Assembly (NCBI GenBank): GCA_009782775.1
Contig: WRIL01000009.1
Span: 1-64,000, forward strand
Length of the DNA: 64,000 nucleotides
Direction of reading: 5' to 3'
From: Desulfovibrionaceae bacterium
GTDB taxonomy: Bacteria > Desulfobacterota > Desulfovibrionia > Desulfovibrionales > Desulfovibrionaceae
The notes below the pieces were generated by a model. That model was not told the origin of the DNA. It saw only the letters and a list, made by a program, of their open reading frames with translations, and ran no database searches. Of this stretch, positions 51,873-61,064 are shown in pieces. Position 1 is the stretch's first letter. Each line of letters starts with the position of its first letter. A program made the translations under genes and the position numbers.

Positions 51873-54209
51873 TCAGGCGCGCGCCCGTTTGGCCGACGCC
51901 GGCTGCGCGGGGGCGCGCGTCACGCCCTTGGCCGAGGCCGCTTTGCTCTGCTGTTGACGCAGATAGTTAAGCACTTCACTCTTGGGACCATCGGCAAAAA
52001 TATGCCCGTTTTCCATGATCACCAGACGGTTGACGATGTCCAACATGCTCAAGTGATGGGTGATCAGGATCAAGGTCTTTTCTCCCAGCACCTCCGCCAT
52101 GCGCTGCTTGAAGCGGAATTCCGAATTGTTGTCCATGCAGCTGGTGGGTTCGTCAAAAATCAGAATCTGCGGATCCCGCAGAAGCGCCCTGGCCACGGCG
52201 ATGGCTTGGCGCTGCCCGCCGGATAGATTCATCCCCCGCTCGCCAACCTGCATGCCGAAACCGGCAGGGTTATTGCGCACAAAGTCTGACACCCCGGCAA
52301 TGCTGGCCGCGCGCAGGATCATCCGGTCATCCACATTCACGCAGCCGAAGGCGATATTATCGCGCACGGAGCCGTAAAACAGGTAATTATCCTGGGAAAC
52401 ATAGCCGAATTTATGGCGCAGGGTGGTGGTATCAAGTTGCCGTATATCCACCCCGCCCAATTTCACCGCCCCCTCGCTGGGCTGGTAAAGCCCGATGCAC
52501 AAGCGGCCGAAAGAGCTTTTGCCCGAACCCATGGAGCCGATGACGCCCACCTTCTCGCCGGGGCGGATGTTGATATTGATGTTCTCCAGGGCAAAACGCT
52601 CACTTTGCGGGTACTTGAAACAGATCCCTTCCATCTGCAAGGAATGTTCAAGCTCGCCGAATTCCACATAACTGTCGCCCGAGACATTTTCCGTGGGCAG
52701 TTGCATGAGCTGATCCAGGGCGCGCAAGGCCATGCGCGACTGTTGCAGGCGTGCGAACATGCCGGCCAGTTGGGAGAGCGGGGCCATGGCCCGACCGGAA
52801 AGCATGTTGCAGGCTATGATCCCCCCCATGGTAATTCTGCCGTCCAGAGTCAAGTACACTCCGAACACGATCATCCCCACGCTGACCAACTGGGTCAGTA
52901 GCACAGAAATGGTGGCGGAAAGGGAACTCACATGCTTGCTATGGGCGCTGGAAAGGGCGCTCAGGTTGACCACCTTGTCCCAGATACTCTGGATGCGTCC
53001 TTCGGCCATGCTGGTCTTCACGGTTTCCAGGCCGTTGATGATTTCCACCAGCAGGGCGTTTTTCTGCATATTTTCCTTGAAACCCTGTTCTGTGACGCGC
53101 TGCATGGGCAACTGCATAAAGATGCCTACCAGCAGCACCAAGGGGATGGCGCAGAGGATCACAAGGACGATCGGCCCGCCGATCATGGCGATGATGACCA
53201 GGAAGATCACCAGGAAGGGCAGATCCACTATGACCGTCATGGTGGAGGAACTGAAAAATTCGCGCAGGGATTCAAATTCGCGCAGGTTGTTGACCAACGA
53301 CCCGGTAGACTCCGGCTTGTCGTCAAGACGCATGGCCAAAACATGTTGCATCAGCTTGCCGGCCATGATCACATCGGCGTTACGCCCGGCCACATCCAGG
53401 AAATAACTGCGCAGGTTACGCAGGATGAAATCAAAGATATAGGCGATCATGATGCCGGTGGCCAGAGTCCAGAGGGTTTCCAGGGCGTTCACCCCGTTGG
53501 GGACGACCCGATCGTAGACATTCATAAAAAAAAGGGGCGAGGCAAGAGTCAGCATATTGATAATCAGGCTGGCCAAAAAAACGTGCTTGTATATGGGGAA
53601 AAAGCTGGACAGGGTGCCCCAGAACCAGCGGCTGTGATCCATGAGTTTCAGCTTGCTGGCCCGCGCGTCCAGCTTGGCGGCCAGCTTGACGAAGACGGCG
53701 TAGCCTATATACTCCTTCTCAATGGCGGCGCGGGGAAGGCGCCTTTCCGCCGTGCCGCGCTCGGGGAAAATCACCGTGGCCGTGCCCTCTGTCAGTTCCA
53801 TCAGTATGCAGGCGTTGTTGTTCTGCAACATGAGAATGCAGGGCATGGTCAGGGGAGAAATCTGCTCCAGTTGCGGTTTATAGACAATGCCCGCATCAAT
53901 TCCGGCAGCCTTGGCCGCGCCCAGTATGACGGACGGGCGGTGGCTGGCCTGCCCCGCCGGCAGGGTGGCGGCGATGACGTTGATGGAGACGGGCTGGCCT
54001 TCGCGTTTGGCCATCATGGCCAAGCACTGGAGCAGGGGGGTGTGATATTCTATGTCCGCCGGGCTGGTGTCAATGGCGGCGCCTTCAGGAGCATGGGCCG
54101 CGGAAAAGGCGGCGGTTTTATCATTTTCGCCCGCCGGTCCGGCGTGCGCCGCCCCGGGCCGGTTCTCCGGCGTAGAAGCCTCGTTGACATTCGGCGTATC
54201 GTTTGACAA
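51873..54209 (-). CDS. Type I secretion ABC exporter, LapB-like
   Basis: A 778-residue fused exporter. After a variable Ala/Pro-rich start, residues about 60-190 are a C39-peptidase-like domain of the non-cleaving type seen in LapB (HTPLLQCLAMM), then a six-helix membrane domain and a nucleotide-binding domain with GSMGSGKSS, LSGGQRQAI and LIFDEPTSCMD. Start is TTG 54209, where AGGAG is 8-9 bases upstream; the frame extends to 54269 without a site. LapB-type exporters secrete large RTX adhesins that stay held in the channel. Confidence 0.94.
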   Translation of the reverse strand: MSNDTPNVNEASTPENRPGAAHAGPAGENDKTAAFSAAHAPEGAAIDTSPADIEYHTPLLQCLAMMAKREGQPVSINVIAATLPAGQASHRPSVILGAAKAAGIDAGIVYKPQLEQISPLTMPCILMLQNNNACILMELTEGTATVIFPERGTAERRLPRAAIEKEYIGYAVFVKLAAKLDARASKLKLMDHSRWFWGTLSSFFPIYKHVFLASLIINMLTLASPLFFMNVYDRVVPNGVNALETLWTLATGIMIAYIFDFILRNLRSYFLDVAGRNADVIMAGKLMQHVLAMRLDDKPESTGSLVNNLREFESLREFFSSSTMTVIVDLPFLVIFLVIIAMIGGPIVLVILCAIPLVLLVGIFMQLPMQRVTEQGFKENMQKNALLVEIINGLETVKTSMAEGRIQSIWDKVVNLSALSSAHSKHVSSLSATISVLLTQLVSVGMIVFGVYLTLDGRITMGGIIACNMLSGRAMAPLSQLAGMFARLQQSRMALRALDQLMQLPTENVSGDSYVEFGELEHSLQMEGICFKYPQSERFALENININIRPGEKVGVIGSMGSGKSSFGRLCIGLYQPSEGAVKLGGVDIRQLDTTTLRHKFGYVSQDNYLFYGSVRDNIAFGCVNVDDRMILRAASIAGVSDFVRNNPAGFGMQVGERGMNLSGGQRQAIAVARALLRDPQILIFDEPTSCMDNNSEFRFKQRMAEVLGEKTLILITHHLSMLDIVNRLVIMENGHIFADGPKSEVLNYLRQQQSKAASAKGVTRAPAQPASAKRARA

Positions 54210-54572
54210 AAGCTTACTCCTGTGTGTGCCGGTTACCTTTGACAGACCGGGCGGCGGATCTCCGCTCAACCGCTAAACAGTATATTGCCCAGCTGTGAAA
54301 ATCAAGGGGCCGTCTTTCAGGATGCCTGGATCATTGACAATAATTTTTGCGGGATAACCGGATTTGTCTTTATTGTTTGCAGGACGCGTCCAAGCGAAAG
54401 CGAACACCACCCCGCCCGGAAAAACAAAAATTTATAACCCCCTAATGCGTTATTAAAAAAATCCGAAAAGAGGGATGATACAGACAAGGAATTCAAGGTC
54501 CGTAGCCTTGTTTCTCTTGCGCTTAAACGGCGTAAGCCGTGGGAAAAGGCCCTACTCGCCAAGGAGTGTTCT
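54210..54572. promoter_or_regulatory. Divergent control region between exporter operon and tolC-like gene
   Basis: 363 bp without a gene. On the minus strand TATACT (54284-54279) has a weak TTGATT 15 bases upstream. On the plus strand TTGACA (54334-54339) has no good -10 at 16-18 bases. The middle part (about 54340-54470) is AT-rich compared with its flanks. No clear operator repeat was found. It presumably coordinates both halves of the secretion system. Confidence 0.5.
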
Positions 54573-56030
54573 ATGAACGAAGTTATGCAAAAAATAAGCA
54601 CACTGACGCTTTTTTTGCTTATCGCCGGAGGAGCGACAGCAAACCTGCAAGGGAGCGCCCTGGCTGCCGCGGAAATTTCCGAGGCCAGAACCATGCGGGA
54701 GGTCATTGAGGCAACTCTGGCAAACAACCCTACCGTCAAGGCCATGCAAGAATACCGGCAGGCCGCTGAATTTGAGGTAGCACGCGCCGGCAGCGGACGC
54801 TTCCCCAGGGTGGACATACGCGGCGGCGGCGGAATGGAGCAATGGTCGGACAGCAACACCCGCCGTCCGGATTATGGCGTAGCGGAAAACAACACGCAGG
54901 AAAAGCATAAATTCTATCCCCGTTCGGACGCCTCCCTGGTGATCACCCAGAACATCTATGACGGTTTTCTGAGTTCCAGCCGGGTACGCCAGTCCGAATC
55001 CATGCTGGATTCAGCCGATTACCGCCTGCTGGACAACGCCGAGGCTCTCTCCCTGGACGCCGTTCTGGCCTACATCGAGGTCTTCCGCCAGCGTCGCCTC
55101 CTGGAACTGGCCGAGATCAACGTCCGCAACCATAAGAGCATTCTGTCCTCCCAGATGGAACGCCAAGTCGCGGGGGTGGCCGACCTGGCCGATGTCACTC
55201 AGACCCAGGCCCGGGTGGCCCGCTCCGAATCCACCCTGACCGACACCAAGACGGCCCTGCAAAGCGCCTACACCAATTTCAAGAAGATCACCGGACGGAC
55301 CCCGGCGGAGATCCTGGAGATCCCCACGGCTCCCGCCACCAATTTCCCAAGCCTGGATAACGCCCTGAGCAACAGCATGACCGTAAACGCCAAGGTGCTC
55401 TCCAAGAAAGCCGATGTGGAGAGCTCCTATGCCCAGAAGGAAGTGGACAAAGCCGCCTTCCATCCCCGCCTGTACCTGGAACTGGCCCCCAGCTACAGCT
55501 GGCAGGCGCAAAGCTCCCTTACCGACTCCTGGGGCACGGCCGTGCAACTGCGCGGCGAATGGAACCTGTTTAACGGCGGCTATGACGCCAACACCCTTAA
55601 AAGCAACAAGGCCCGCATCCGGCAGTCCAACCGCGAATTGCAGGCCCTGCGCGACAACCTGGCCAAGGACACCGAAGATACCTGGAGCCAGTGGCAAGCC
55701 TCCCACGAGCTGGTCCTCTTCTATTCCAACGCGGTGCTCTATAATACCCAGACCCGCGATATGTACCTGGAACAGTTCAATGTGGGGCAACGTTCACTTA
55801 TGGATCTGCTGGACTCGGAAAATGAGCTGTACAGCTCTTCCATCCAGCTGGTGACCGCGCAACTGAACGAAATCGCCGCCCAGTACCGCCTTTTCGCCCT
55901 GGGAGGAAAGCTGCTGGGCTATTTCGGCATAGCCACGGACAGCCTGAAGGTCGCCACGGATCAGGACGACGGCACCAGGCGGGATTTGACGGGAACCACG
56001 GTCAACAACCACGCCTTCATTCCGGAATAG
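54573..56030 (+). CDS. TolC-family outer-membrane channel (LapE-like)
   Basis: A 485-residue outer-membrane efflux protein with signal peptide (about 1-29). The repeated helical hairpins of the TolC fold are visible, including LANNPTVKAMQEYRQAAE and the second-repeat YVAGKRSLMDLLDSENELY equivalent FNVGQRSLMDLLDSENELY. It should complete the type I secretion path with the divergent ABC/HlyD pair. The C-terminal 30 residues are polar. AAGGAG precedes ATG 54573. Confidence 0.93.
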   Translation: MNEVMQKISTLTLFLLIAGGATANLQGSALAAAEISEARTMREVIEATLANNPTVKAMQEYRQAAEFEVARAGSGRFPRVDIRGGGGMEQWSDSNTRRPDYGVAENNTQEKHKFYPRSDASLVITQNIYDGFLSSSRVRQSESMLDSADYRLLDNAEALSLDAVLAYIEVFRQRRLLELAEINVRNHKSILSSQMERQVAGVADLADVTQTQARVARSESTLTDTKTALQSAYTNFKKITGRTPAEILEIPTAPATNFPSLDNALSNSMTVNAKVLSKKADVESSYAQKEVDKAAFHPRLYLELAPSYSWQAQSSLTDSWGTAVQLRGEWNLFNGGYDANTLKSNKARIRQSNRELQALRDNLAKDTEDTWSQWQASHELVLFYSNAVLYNTQTRDMYLEQFNVGQRSLMDLLDSENELYSSSIQLVTAQLNEIAAQYRLFALGGKLLGYFGIATDSLKVATDQDDGTRRDLTGTTVNNHAFIPE

Positions 56031-56055
56031 AAAGGTTTGCACAGGGAGGATTAAC

Positions 56056-56100
56056 CGCAAAGATCGCCGAGGGAGGCTTGCTTCCCCCGGCGGTTTTGCG
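56056..56100. terminator. Bidirectional terminator between tolC-like gene and fliM
   Basis: CGCCG/CGGCG with an inner GGGAGGC/GCTTCCC-type stem, enclosed by CGCAAA/TTTGCG. A T-run follows on the plus strand. It lies between converging genes. Confidence 0.75.
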
Positions 56101-56103
56101 CTT

Positions 56104-57081
56104 TCAGTTCTGCTTCGGTTCCTCTTCCTTGATGATCTGGATGGCCTTATTCCCTTTGGTGATACCGGAAACAGCCCAATATTTGGTCACACCAGCCACC
56201 TTCACCTCCAGGAGGTCATCCGTGTCAGTGTCCAGAAGGAGCACATCCCCCTTTCGCAGGCGCAGAAGCTGGTTGCCGGTAATGTGCGTATCTCCGAAAC
56301 GCACTTTCATCTCCACCGGCGTTTCCATCAGCCGCTCCTTCAAGCGGGCCACCCAGGCATGGTCCACCTCCAGGCGCTCCGTCTGAAAACTGGCGTGCAG
56401 TTTGGAGCGGATGGGTTCAATAGTGGCGTAAGGCAAACATATGACAAAGGAACCGATGGCGGTTTCCAGCTCCACCTCAAAGGTAATCACCACCACCACG
56501 TCGCTGGGCGGCACAATGGCCGCGAACTGCGGATTGATCTCCGAGCGCATGAGTTCCATACTCACTTCATGGACCGGCTGCCAGGATTCCTCCATCTTGG
56601 AGAGGGCTATTTTAACCACCCGTTCCACAATGGTCTGCTCGATGCGGGTAAATTCCCGCCCTTCAATCTTGGGCTGGCTGCCGTGGCCGCCGAAAAAATT
56701 TTCCACCAAGGCGAAGACCAGCCGGGCGTCCACAATGAGCATGGCGCTGCCCCGCAAAGGCTCCATCTTGAAAATGTTGATGCTGGTCGGCACCGGCAGA
56801 GAGCGCATGAAATCGCCGAACTTGGCCATGTCTATGGAAATGGGGTTTAATTCCACCCGCTTGCGCACGGCATTGGTCAGGGCATTGGTGCAAAGGCGGG
56901 AAAAACGGTCGTTGATGATTTCAAGCACCGGCATACGGCCGCGGATGATGCGATCCTGGTTGGCAAGATCGAAGACCACCACCCCGGAATCATCAGTCGC
57001 GTCGCCATCAGTGGAAATATCCCCGCCGGAGAGTCCCCGTAAGAGGGCATCCACCTCTTCCTGCGCCAAAATTTTGTTCAT
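56104..57081 (-). CDS. fliM: Flagellar motor switch protein FliM
   Basis: The C-ring protein that binds phosphorylated CheY. The N-terminus LAQEEVDALLRGL is the CheY-P binding motif. The middle CheC-like domain includes GGDIST-adjacent linker and LVENFFGGHGSQPKIEGREFT, and the C-terminal SpoA domain includes VRFGDTHITGNQLLRLRKGDVL. Length is 325 residues. It is not adjacent to fliN here. The start faces the hybrid kinase across 173 bp. Confidence 0.95.
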   Translation of the reverse strand: MNKILAQEEVDALLRGLSGGDISTDGDATDDSGVVVFDLANQDRIIRGRMPVLEIINDRFSRLCTNALTNAVRKRVELNPISIDMAKFGDFMRSLPVPTSINIFKMEPLRGSAMLIVDARLVFALVENFFGGHGSQPKIEGREFTRIEQTIVERVVKIALSKMEESWQPVHEVSMELMRSEINPQFAAIVPPSDVVVVITFEVELETAIGSFVICLPYATIEPIRSKLHASFQTERLEVDHAWVARLKERLMETPVEMKVRFGDTHITGNQLLRLRKGDVLLLDTDTDDLLEVKVAGVTKYWAVSGITKGNKAIQIIKEEEPKQN

Positions 57082-57254
57082 GCAATGCTCCTCCCGGCTC
57101 GCTCCCTGCCGATGGCGGGTTAGGCGGACGGGTCATGTCTGAAAATATATGCAAATATAGTGCCGTTTTCACAAAGAAGCAAGGAAAGGCGCAACTCCAT
57201 TTACTTATCCGCTTACTTGGACTATAGTAACGGATAGAATAAATTTCTTGCACA

Positions 57255-59882
57255 ATGACTGCGGCTTTCATCCACGGAATTATGGAAAAACCTTCCCTTT
57301 CTGCAAAAATCCTCCTGCCGCCCTTGGGCGGCGTCATTCTGGTGGCGATCCTGCTGGCCGTTATTTGTGCGCCGCTTTATACCCGGTCCCTGACGGCACG
57401 CGCCGAACTGACTGAAAATTTCAATAGCTCAAGTAGCGCGCAGATCCGCGCCGCCATGAACTTATGGCTGGAAGAGCAGATCCGCCTAGCCGGATCTTTG
57501 GCCAAATCGCCGCTGCTGCACAGCTATTCCATGAACCCGGAGGATATGGAAACCCGCCGCGCGGTACAGAGCTACCTGGAAAGAGTTCAAAGCTCGCTCC
57601 CGCAGTTCGCCATGATCGGCCTGGCCGATATGCGGGATCGCGCAGCGCCGGTGAGCATTCCGGTGGATGGGCAAAACAGGGAGATCCCCGACGGAACCTT
57701 TATGGTGGATTCCATCAAAAACCGAAGCGTGGGACTGCGCGGCGCCGGGTTGAATTACGCGCGGGCGCTGCACGAAGGAGCCCCCGGCTGCATCTGCGCC
57801 TCCGCCAATCATCTGTTCCCGGGGCTACCGCCTATATTGCCCTTGGCCGTGCCCATCGCCAATGATCAAGGCGAACTGCTCTCCGCAATGTTTTTCGGGA
57901 TCAAGCTGGAATACATCAATAACCGTTTCGTCAAAAATTTTATGCCGGACGGCAGGCATATTCTGGAAATCGTGGATGAAAAAGGCTTTTTCATAGCCTC
58001 TCCCGCCAGCGCCAGGGTGCTTAACGAGGCAATGCTTCCGGAAGGGCGCGACATCCTCCGACATACCCACCCGGAAAAAACAACCTCCACGAAAATCACC
58101 CTGCATGATGCGGAGTATTATATTTCGGCCAGCCCTATCGGCAATTCCGCCTTTGACATGTCCAGCCGCCTGTGGATCGTATTGCGCACGCCCACGGAGG
58201 ATAGACTCCTGGAAGCCTCTGAATTTCGCAAAACCATGTTCGCCGGAGGCGCGGCCTTGCTCCTGCTGTTTGCGGCCCTGTTCATCCACGGCTACTTCCA
58301 GAGCAAACGCCCGTACCTGGCCCAAGGCGCATATCGCCCGCATGACGAAACGGAAATAATGGATTTGGCCCCTTATCCGGTGATGGTGGTGGACCGGAAC
58401 GGGATAATCACCGAGGTCAATGAAAACACCTGCATAAGCCTGGGATACAGCGGGTTGGAACTGTTGAACCACCACCTGGATAAATTCATCAGCGCCGATC
58501 CTCCGCTGCTCACCGACCCCGGCGTGACGGCCAGAGGGCAGGGCAAATGCCTGGGCATACATAAGCGTGGCGGAAGAATCGACTACCAGTACGTACTCTG
58601 CGTTATTTCCGACCAGTATGCGATCTATCTGCGGCCACGGGCGGAAAGCGAAGCGCCCAAAGGCTCGCTGGTCTCGGAAACTCTGGCCCAGTCCCTGCGT
58701 GAAGCTGAACAATCACGCCTGGAGGCGGAGAAGGCCAACCAGTCCAAAAGCGAATTTTTGTCCATCATGAGCCACGAAATCCGCACTCCGCTCAATGCCA
58801 TCATCGGCATGTCCCACCTCCTGCTACAACACGACCTGGACAACAACATCAGCCAGTATGCCGAAAAAATCCACACAGCCGGGCAGGCTCTTCTGGGGGT
58901 GGTGAACAGCGTCCTGGATTTCTCCAAGATTGAAGCCGGCAAAATGCAGTTGGAGCAGACCGCTTTTGAACTGGATGAAGTGTTGGAGAGAGTTCACTCC
59001 ATTTTCCAACAGCAACTTTCCTCCAAAAAACTTTACTTCAAGATTGACCTGGAAAACGGAACCCCCTCCGGGTTCATTGGCGACTCCCTGCGCCTGGGGC
59101 AAATCATTACCAACCTGATCAGCAATGCCTTGAAATTCACCACACAGGGAGGCATTACCCTGCGGGTGGCTCCGGAAGACCAGGATGACGAAAACTGCAC
59201 GCTGCGCTTCTTTGTGCTGGACACCGGCATGGGCATGAATGAGGAAGAATTGGGACGGCTTTTCAACTCCTTCTCCCAGGTGGACGCCTCGATCACCCGC
59301 AAATACGGCGGCACCGGTCTGGGCCTGGTTATCGCCAAGAGCCTGACGGAAATGATGCACGGCGGGATTGAGGTCAAAAGCGTTCCCGGACAAGGCACAG
59401 AATTCGTGTTCACCGTCAGGTTGACCATGAACAAAGGGGTGGCTTCCGAAAAAATACCGGCGGAACAGGTCGAAGGCGACATCTTTCATTACACCGACAG
59501 GCTGAAGAATAAAAAAGTGCTCCTGGTGGAAGACAACCTGATCAACCAGGAAGTGGCCTCGGAACTGCTGAACGGGGTGGGCATCGCAATAACCGTGGCC
59601 GATAACGGCGCGATCGCGGTGAAGACGCTCCAAAAGCAGGATCACGGCTTTGATCTCGTGCTCATGGATTTGCAGATGCCCATTATGGACGGCTATGACG
59701 CGACCAAAGCCATCCGCGCCCAGCCCCACAACCAGCGTCTGCCCATCATCGCCATGACCGCGCACGCCATGAGCAGCGAGCGGAACCGCTGCATGGCCGT
59801 AGGCATGAATGACCACCTGAGCAAACCCATTGACGTGGACAAACTGTATTACACCATAGAAAAATGGATAGGCGCGAATTAG
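57255..59882 (+). CDS. Hybrid sensor histidine kinase/response regulator
   Basis: An 875-residue membrane kinase. There are membrane segments at about 15-37 and 330-347, with a large Cache-like periplasmic sensor between them, followed by PAS (about 370-470), HisKA with [14 protein letters not shown] (phospho-His at about 511), HATPase with [16 protein letters not shown] and GGTGLGL, and a receiver with [11 protein letters not shown] and phospho-Asp in [13 protein letters not shown]. Its final output partner (Hpt or other) is not adjacent. ATG 57255 lacks a strong site; ATG 57282 is an alternative. Ligand unknown. Confidence 0.94.
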   Translation: MTAAFIHGIMEKPSLSAKILLPPLGGVILVAILLAVICAPLYTRSLTARAELTENFNSSSSAQIRAAMNLWLEEQIRLAGSLAKSPLLHSYSMNPEDMETRRAVQSYLERVQSSLPQFAMIGLADMRDRAAPVSIPVDGQNREIPDGTFMVDSIKNRSVGLRGAGLNYARALHEGAPGCICASANHLFPGLPPILPLAVPIANDQGELLSAMFFGIKLEYINNRFVKNFMPDGRHILEIVDEKGFFIASPASARVLNEAMLPEGRDILRHTHPEKTTSTKITLHDAEYYISASPIGNSAFDMSSRLWIVLRTPTEDRLLEASEFRKTMFAGGAALLLLFAALFIHGYFQSKRPYLAQGAYRPHDETEIMDLAPYPVMVVDRNGIITEVNENTCISLGYSGLELLNHHLDKFISADPPLLTDPGVTARGQGKCLGIHKRGGRIDYQYVLCVISDQYAIYLRPRAESEAPKGSLVSETLAQSLREAEQSRLEAEKANQSKSEFLSIMSHEIRTPLNAIIGMSHLLLQHDLDNNISQYAEKIHTAGQALLGVVNSVLDFSKIEAGKMQLEQTAFELDEVLERVHSIFQQQLSSKKLYFKIDLENGTPSGFIGDSLRLGQIITNLISNALKFTTQGGITLRVAPEDQDDENCTLRFFVLDTGMGMNEEELGRLFNSFSQVDASITRKYGGTGLGLVIAKSLTEMMHGGIEVKSVPGQGTEFVFTVRLTMNKGVASEKIPAEQVEGDIFHYTDRLKNKKVLLVEDNLINQEVASELLNGVGIAITVADNGAIAVKTLQKQDHGFDLVLMDLQMPIMDGYDATKAIRAQPHNQRLPIIAMTAHAMSSERNRCMAVGMNDHLSKPIDVDKLYYTIEKWIGAN

Positions 59883-59898
59883 CGGCTATCGCCAATAA

Positions 59899-59914
59899 GT
59901 CACAGGACTGTGAC
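59899..59914. repeat. Inverted repeat after the hybrid kinase
   Basis: GTCACAG-GA-CTGTGAC, perfect 7-bp arms. Followed by seven A's on the plus strand. It could terminate minus-strand-like transcripts or be an operator; it is not an obvious plus-strand terminator. Confidence 0.45.
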
Positions 59915-59976
59915 AAAAAAACACACTACACCCACCAAAACCCCTAATAATTACAGCATGTTATAGCTGGCATGTT

Positions 59977-59992
59977 TGGCATCGATTTTGCA
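59977..59992 (+). promoter_or_regulatory. Candidate sigma-54 promoter upstream of lpxC
   Basis: TGGCATCGATTTTGCA has TGGCA and TTGCA at the exact -24/-12 spacing of the sigma-54 consensus (TGGCAC-N5-TTGC). It would start transcription about 100 bases before lpxC. Enhancer-binding sites are not identified. Confidence 0.45.
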
Positions 59993-60037
59993 CAGAGTGA
60001 TAAACCCGATATTTTTGCAAGGGAACCGGTTTGCGGC

Positions 60038-60064
60038 GGCTTGCCGGCCAGAAGCCGGCAAGCC
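60038..60064 (+). promoter_or_regulatory. Stem-loop in the lpxC leader
   Basis: GGCTTGCCGGC and GCCGGCAAGCC form a perfect 11-bp stem with a 5-base loop, 47 bases before the lpxC start. There is no U-tract, so it is a leader structure rather than a terminator. Confidence 0.6.
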
Positions 60065-60111
60065 CGTCGTGCGGGAATGAAAAGCGACAAGTGTGGAGAA
60101 CAAAGAAATAC

Positions 60112-61050
60112 ATGAACCAAATCACCATCAGGAAAGCGGTTAAATGCGCCGGCGTCGGTCTGCACAGCGGAAAAATGGTCACTCTGACCCTGCGCCCCGC
60201 CGAAGTGGACAGTGGCATAAATTTTTTTCTCATCACCCCTGAAGGGGTGCGACGTATCCGCCCCACCCCGGAAGGAGTCATTGCCACTGGGCTGGCCACC
60301 ACCATCGGCGACGACGGACATGCCATCTCCACGGTGGAACATTTGCTGGCCACCGCACGGGGGCTAGGCATAGACAACCTGCGCATTGACGCCCATGGGC
60401 ATGAACTGCCTATCATGGATGGTAGCGCCGCCCCTTTCGCCATGCTGATCAAAGACGCCGGGCTGAAACGCCAGCATGCCCCGCGCCGGATCCTGCGCGT
60501 CAAAAAGCCCTTGTCCCATGTCAGCGGCAACAAAAGCATCCAGGTTCAACCATATGACGGTTTTTTCGTGGATTATACCATTGACTTCGCCCACCCGCTC
60601 ATCGGCGTGCAAAACTTGGCCCTGGATCTCTCCCCGGAAAGCTTCGGCGAAATCGCCAAGGCCCGGACCTTCGGTTTCCTGCATGAAGTGGAAGCCCTCT
60701 ACGCCCGCAGGCTGGCCCTGGGAGGCACCCTTGAAAACTCAGTGGTCCTGGATGATCGCGGGGTGGTCAACCGGGAGGGGTTACGCTACCCGGACGAATT
60801 CGTCAGGCATAAAATCCTGGACTTTATCGGCGACATGGCCATGCTGGATCTGCCCCTGTATGGACACTTCCAGGTGCGTTGCTCCGGCCATGCCCTGAAC
60901 AACCAATTTTTACGTATATTGAACGAAAACCGGGATATCTACCTGGAAAAAACTACCCTGACGCCAGTGCGAACAAATTCCCAGGAACAGCCCCACCGGA
61001 GCGACTCCCCGGCCCCCATCCCTGGCCTCATCGGCAACGCGCCGGCATAG
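60112..61050 (+). CDS. lpxC: UDP-3-O-acyl-N-acetylglucosamine deacetylase
   Basis: The committed zinc enzyme of lipid A synthesis. The conserved zinc ligands are in TVEHLLATARG (His at about 77) and HKILDFIGDMAML (His and Asp, about 237-241), with the general-base region ARTFGFLHEVE and the final SGHALNNQ. The 312 residues start at ATG 60112; frame further upstream contains the leader hairpin. The last about 25 residues are Pro/Ser-rich. The next gene starts 14 bp later. Confidence 0.95.
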   Translation: MNQITIRKAVKCAGVGLHSGKMVTLTLRPAEVDSGINFFLITPEGVRRIRPTPEGVIATGLATTIGDDGHAISTVEHLLATARGLGIDNLRIDAHGHELPIMDGSAAPFAMLIKDAGLKRQHAPRRILRVKKPLSHVSGNKSIQVQPYDGFFVDYTIDFAHPLIGVQNLALDLSPESFGEIAKARTFGFLHEVEALYARRLALGGTLENSVVLDDRGVVNREGLRYPDEFVRHKILDFIGDMAMLDLPLYGHFQVRCSGHALNNQFLRILNENRDIYLEKTTLTPVRTNSQEQPHRSDSPAPIPGLIGNAPA

Positions 61051-61064
61051 GCGGGCAACCCCGC

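Noticed and set aside
50710-51957. 415-codon plus-strand frame opposite the HlyD-type gene
   Set aside because: Antisense shadow crossing a gene boundary.
52932-54206. 424-codon plus-strand frame opposite the ABC exporter
   Set aside because: Antisense shadow; no start site or recognised domain.
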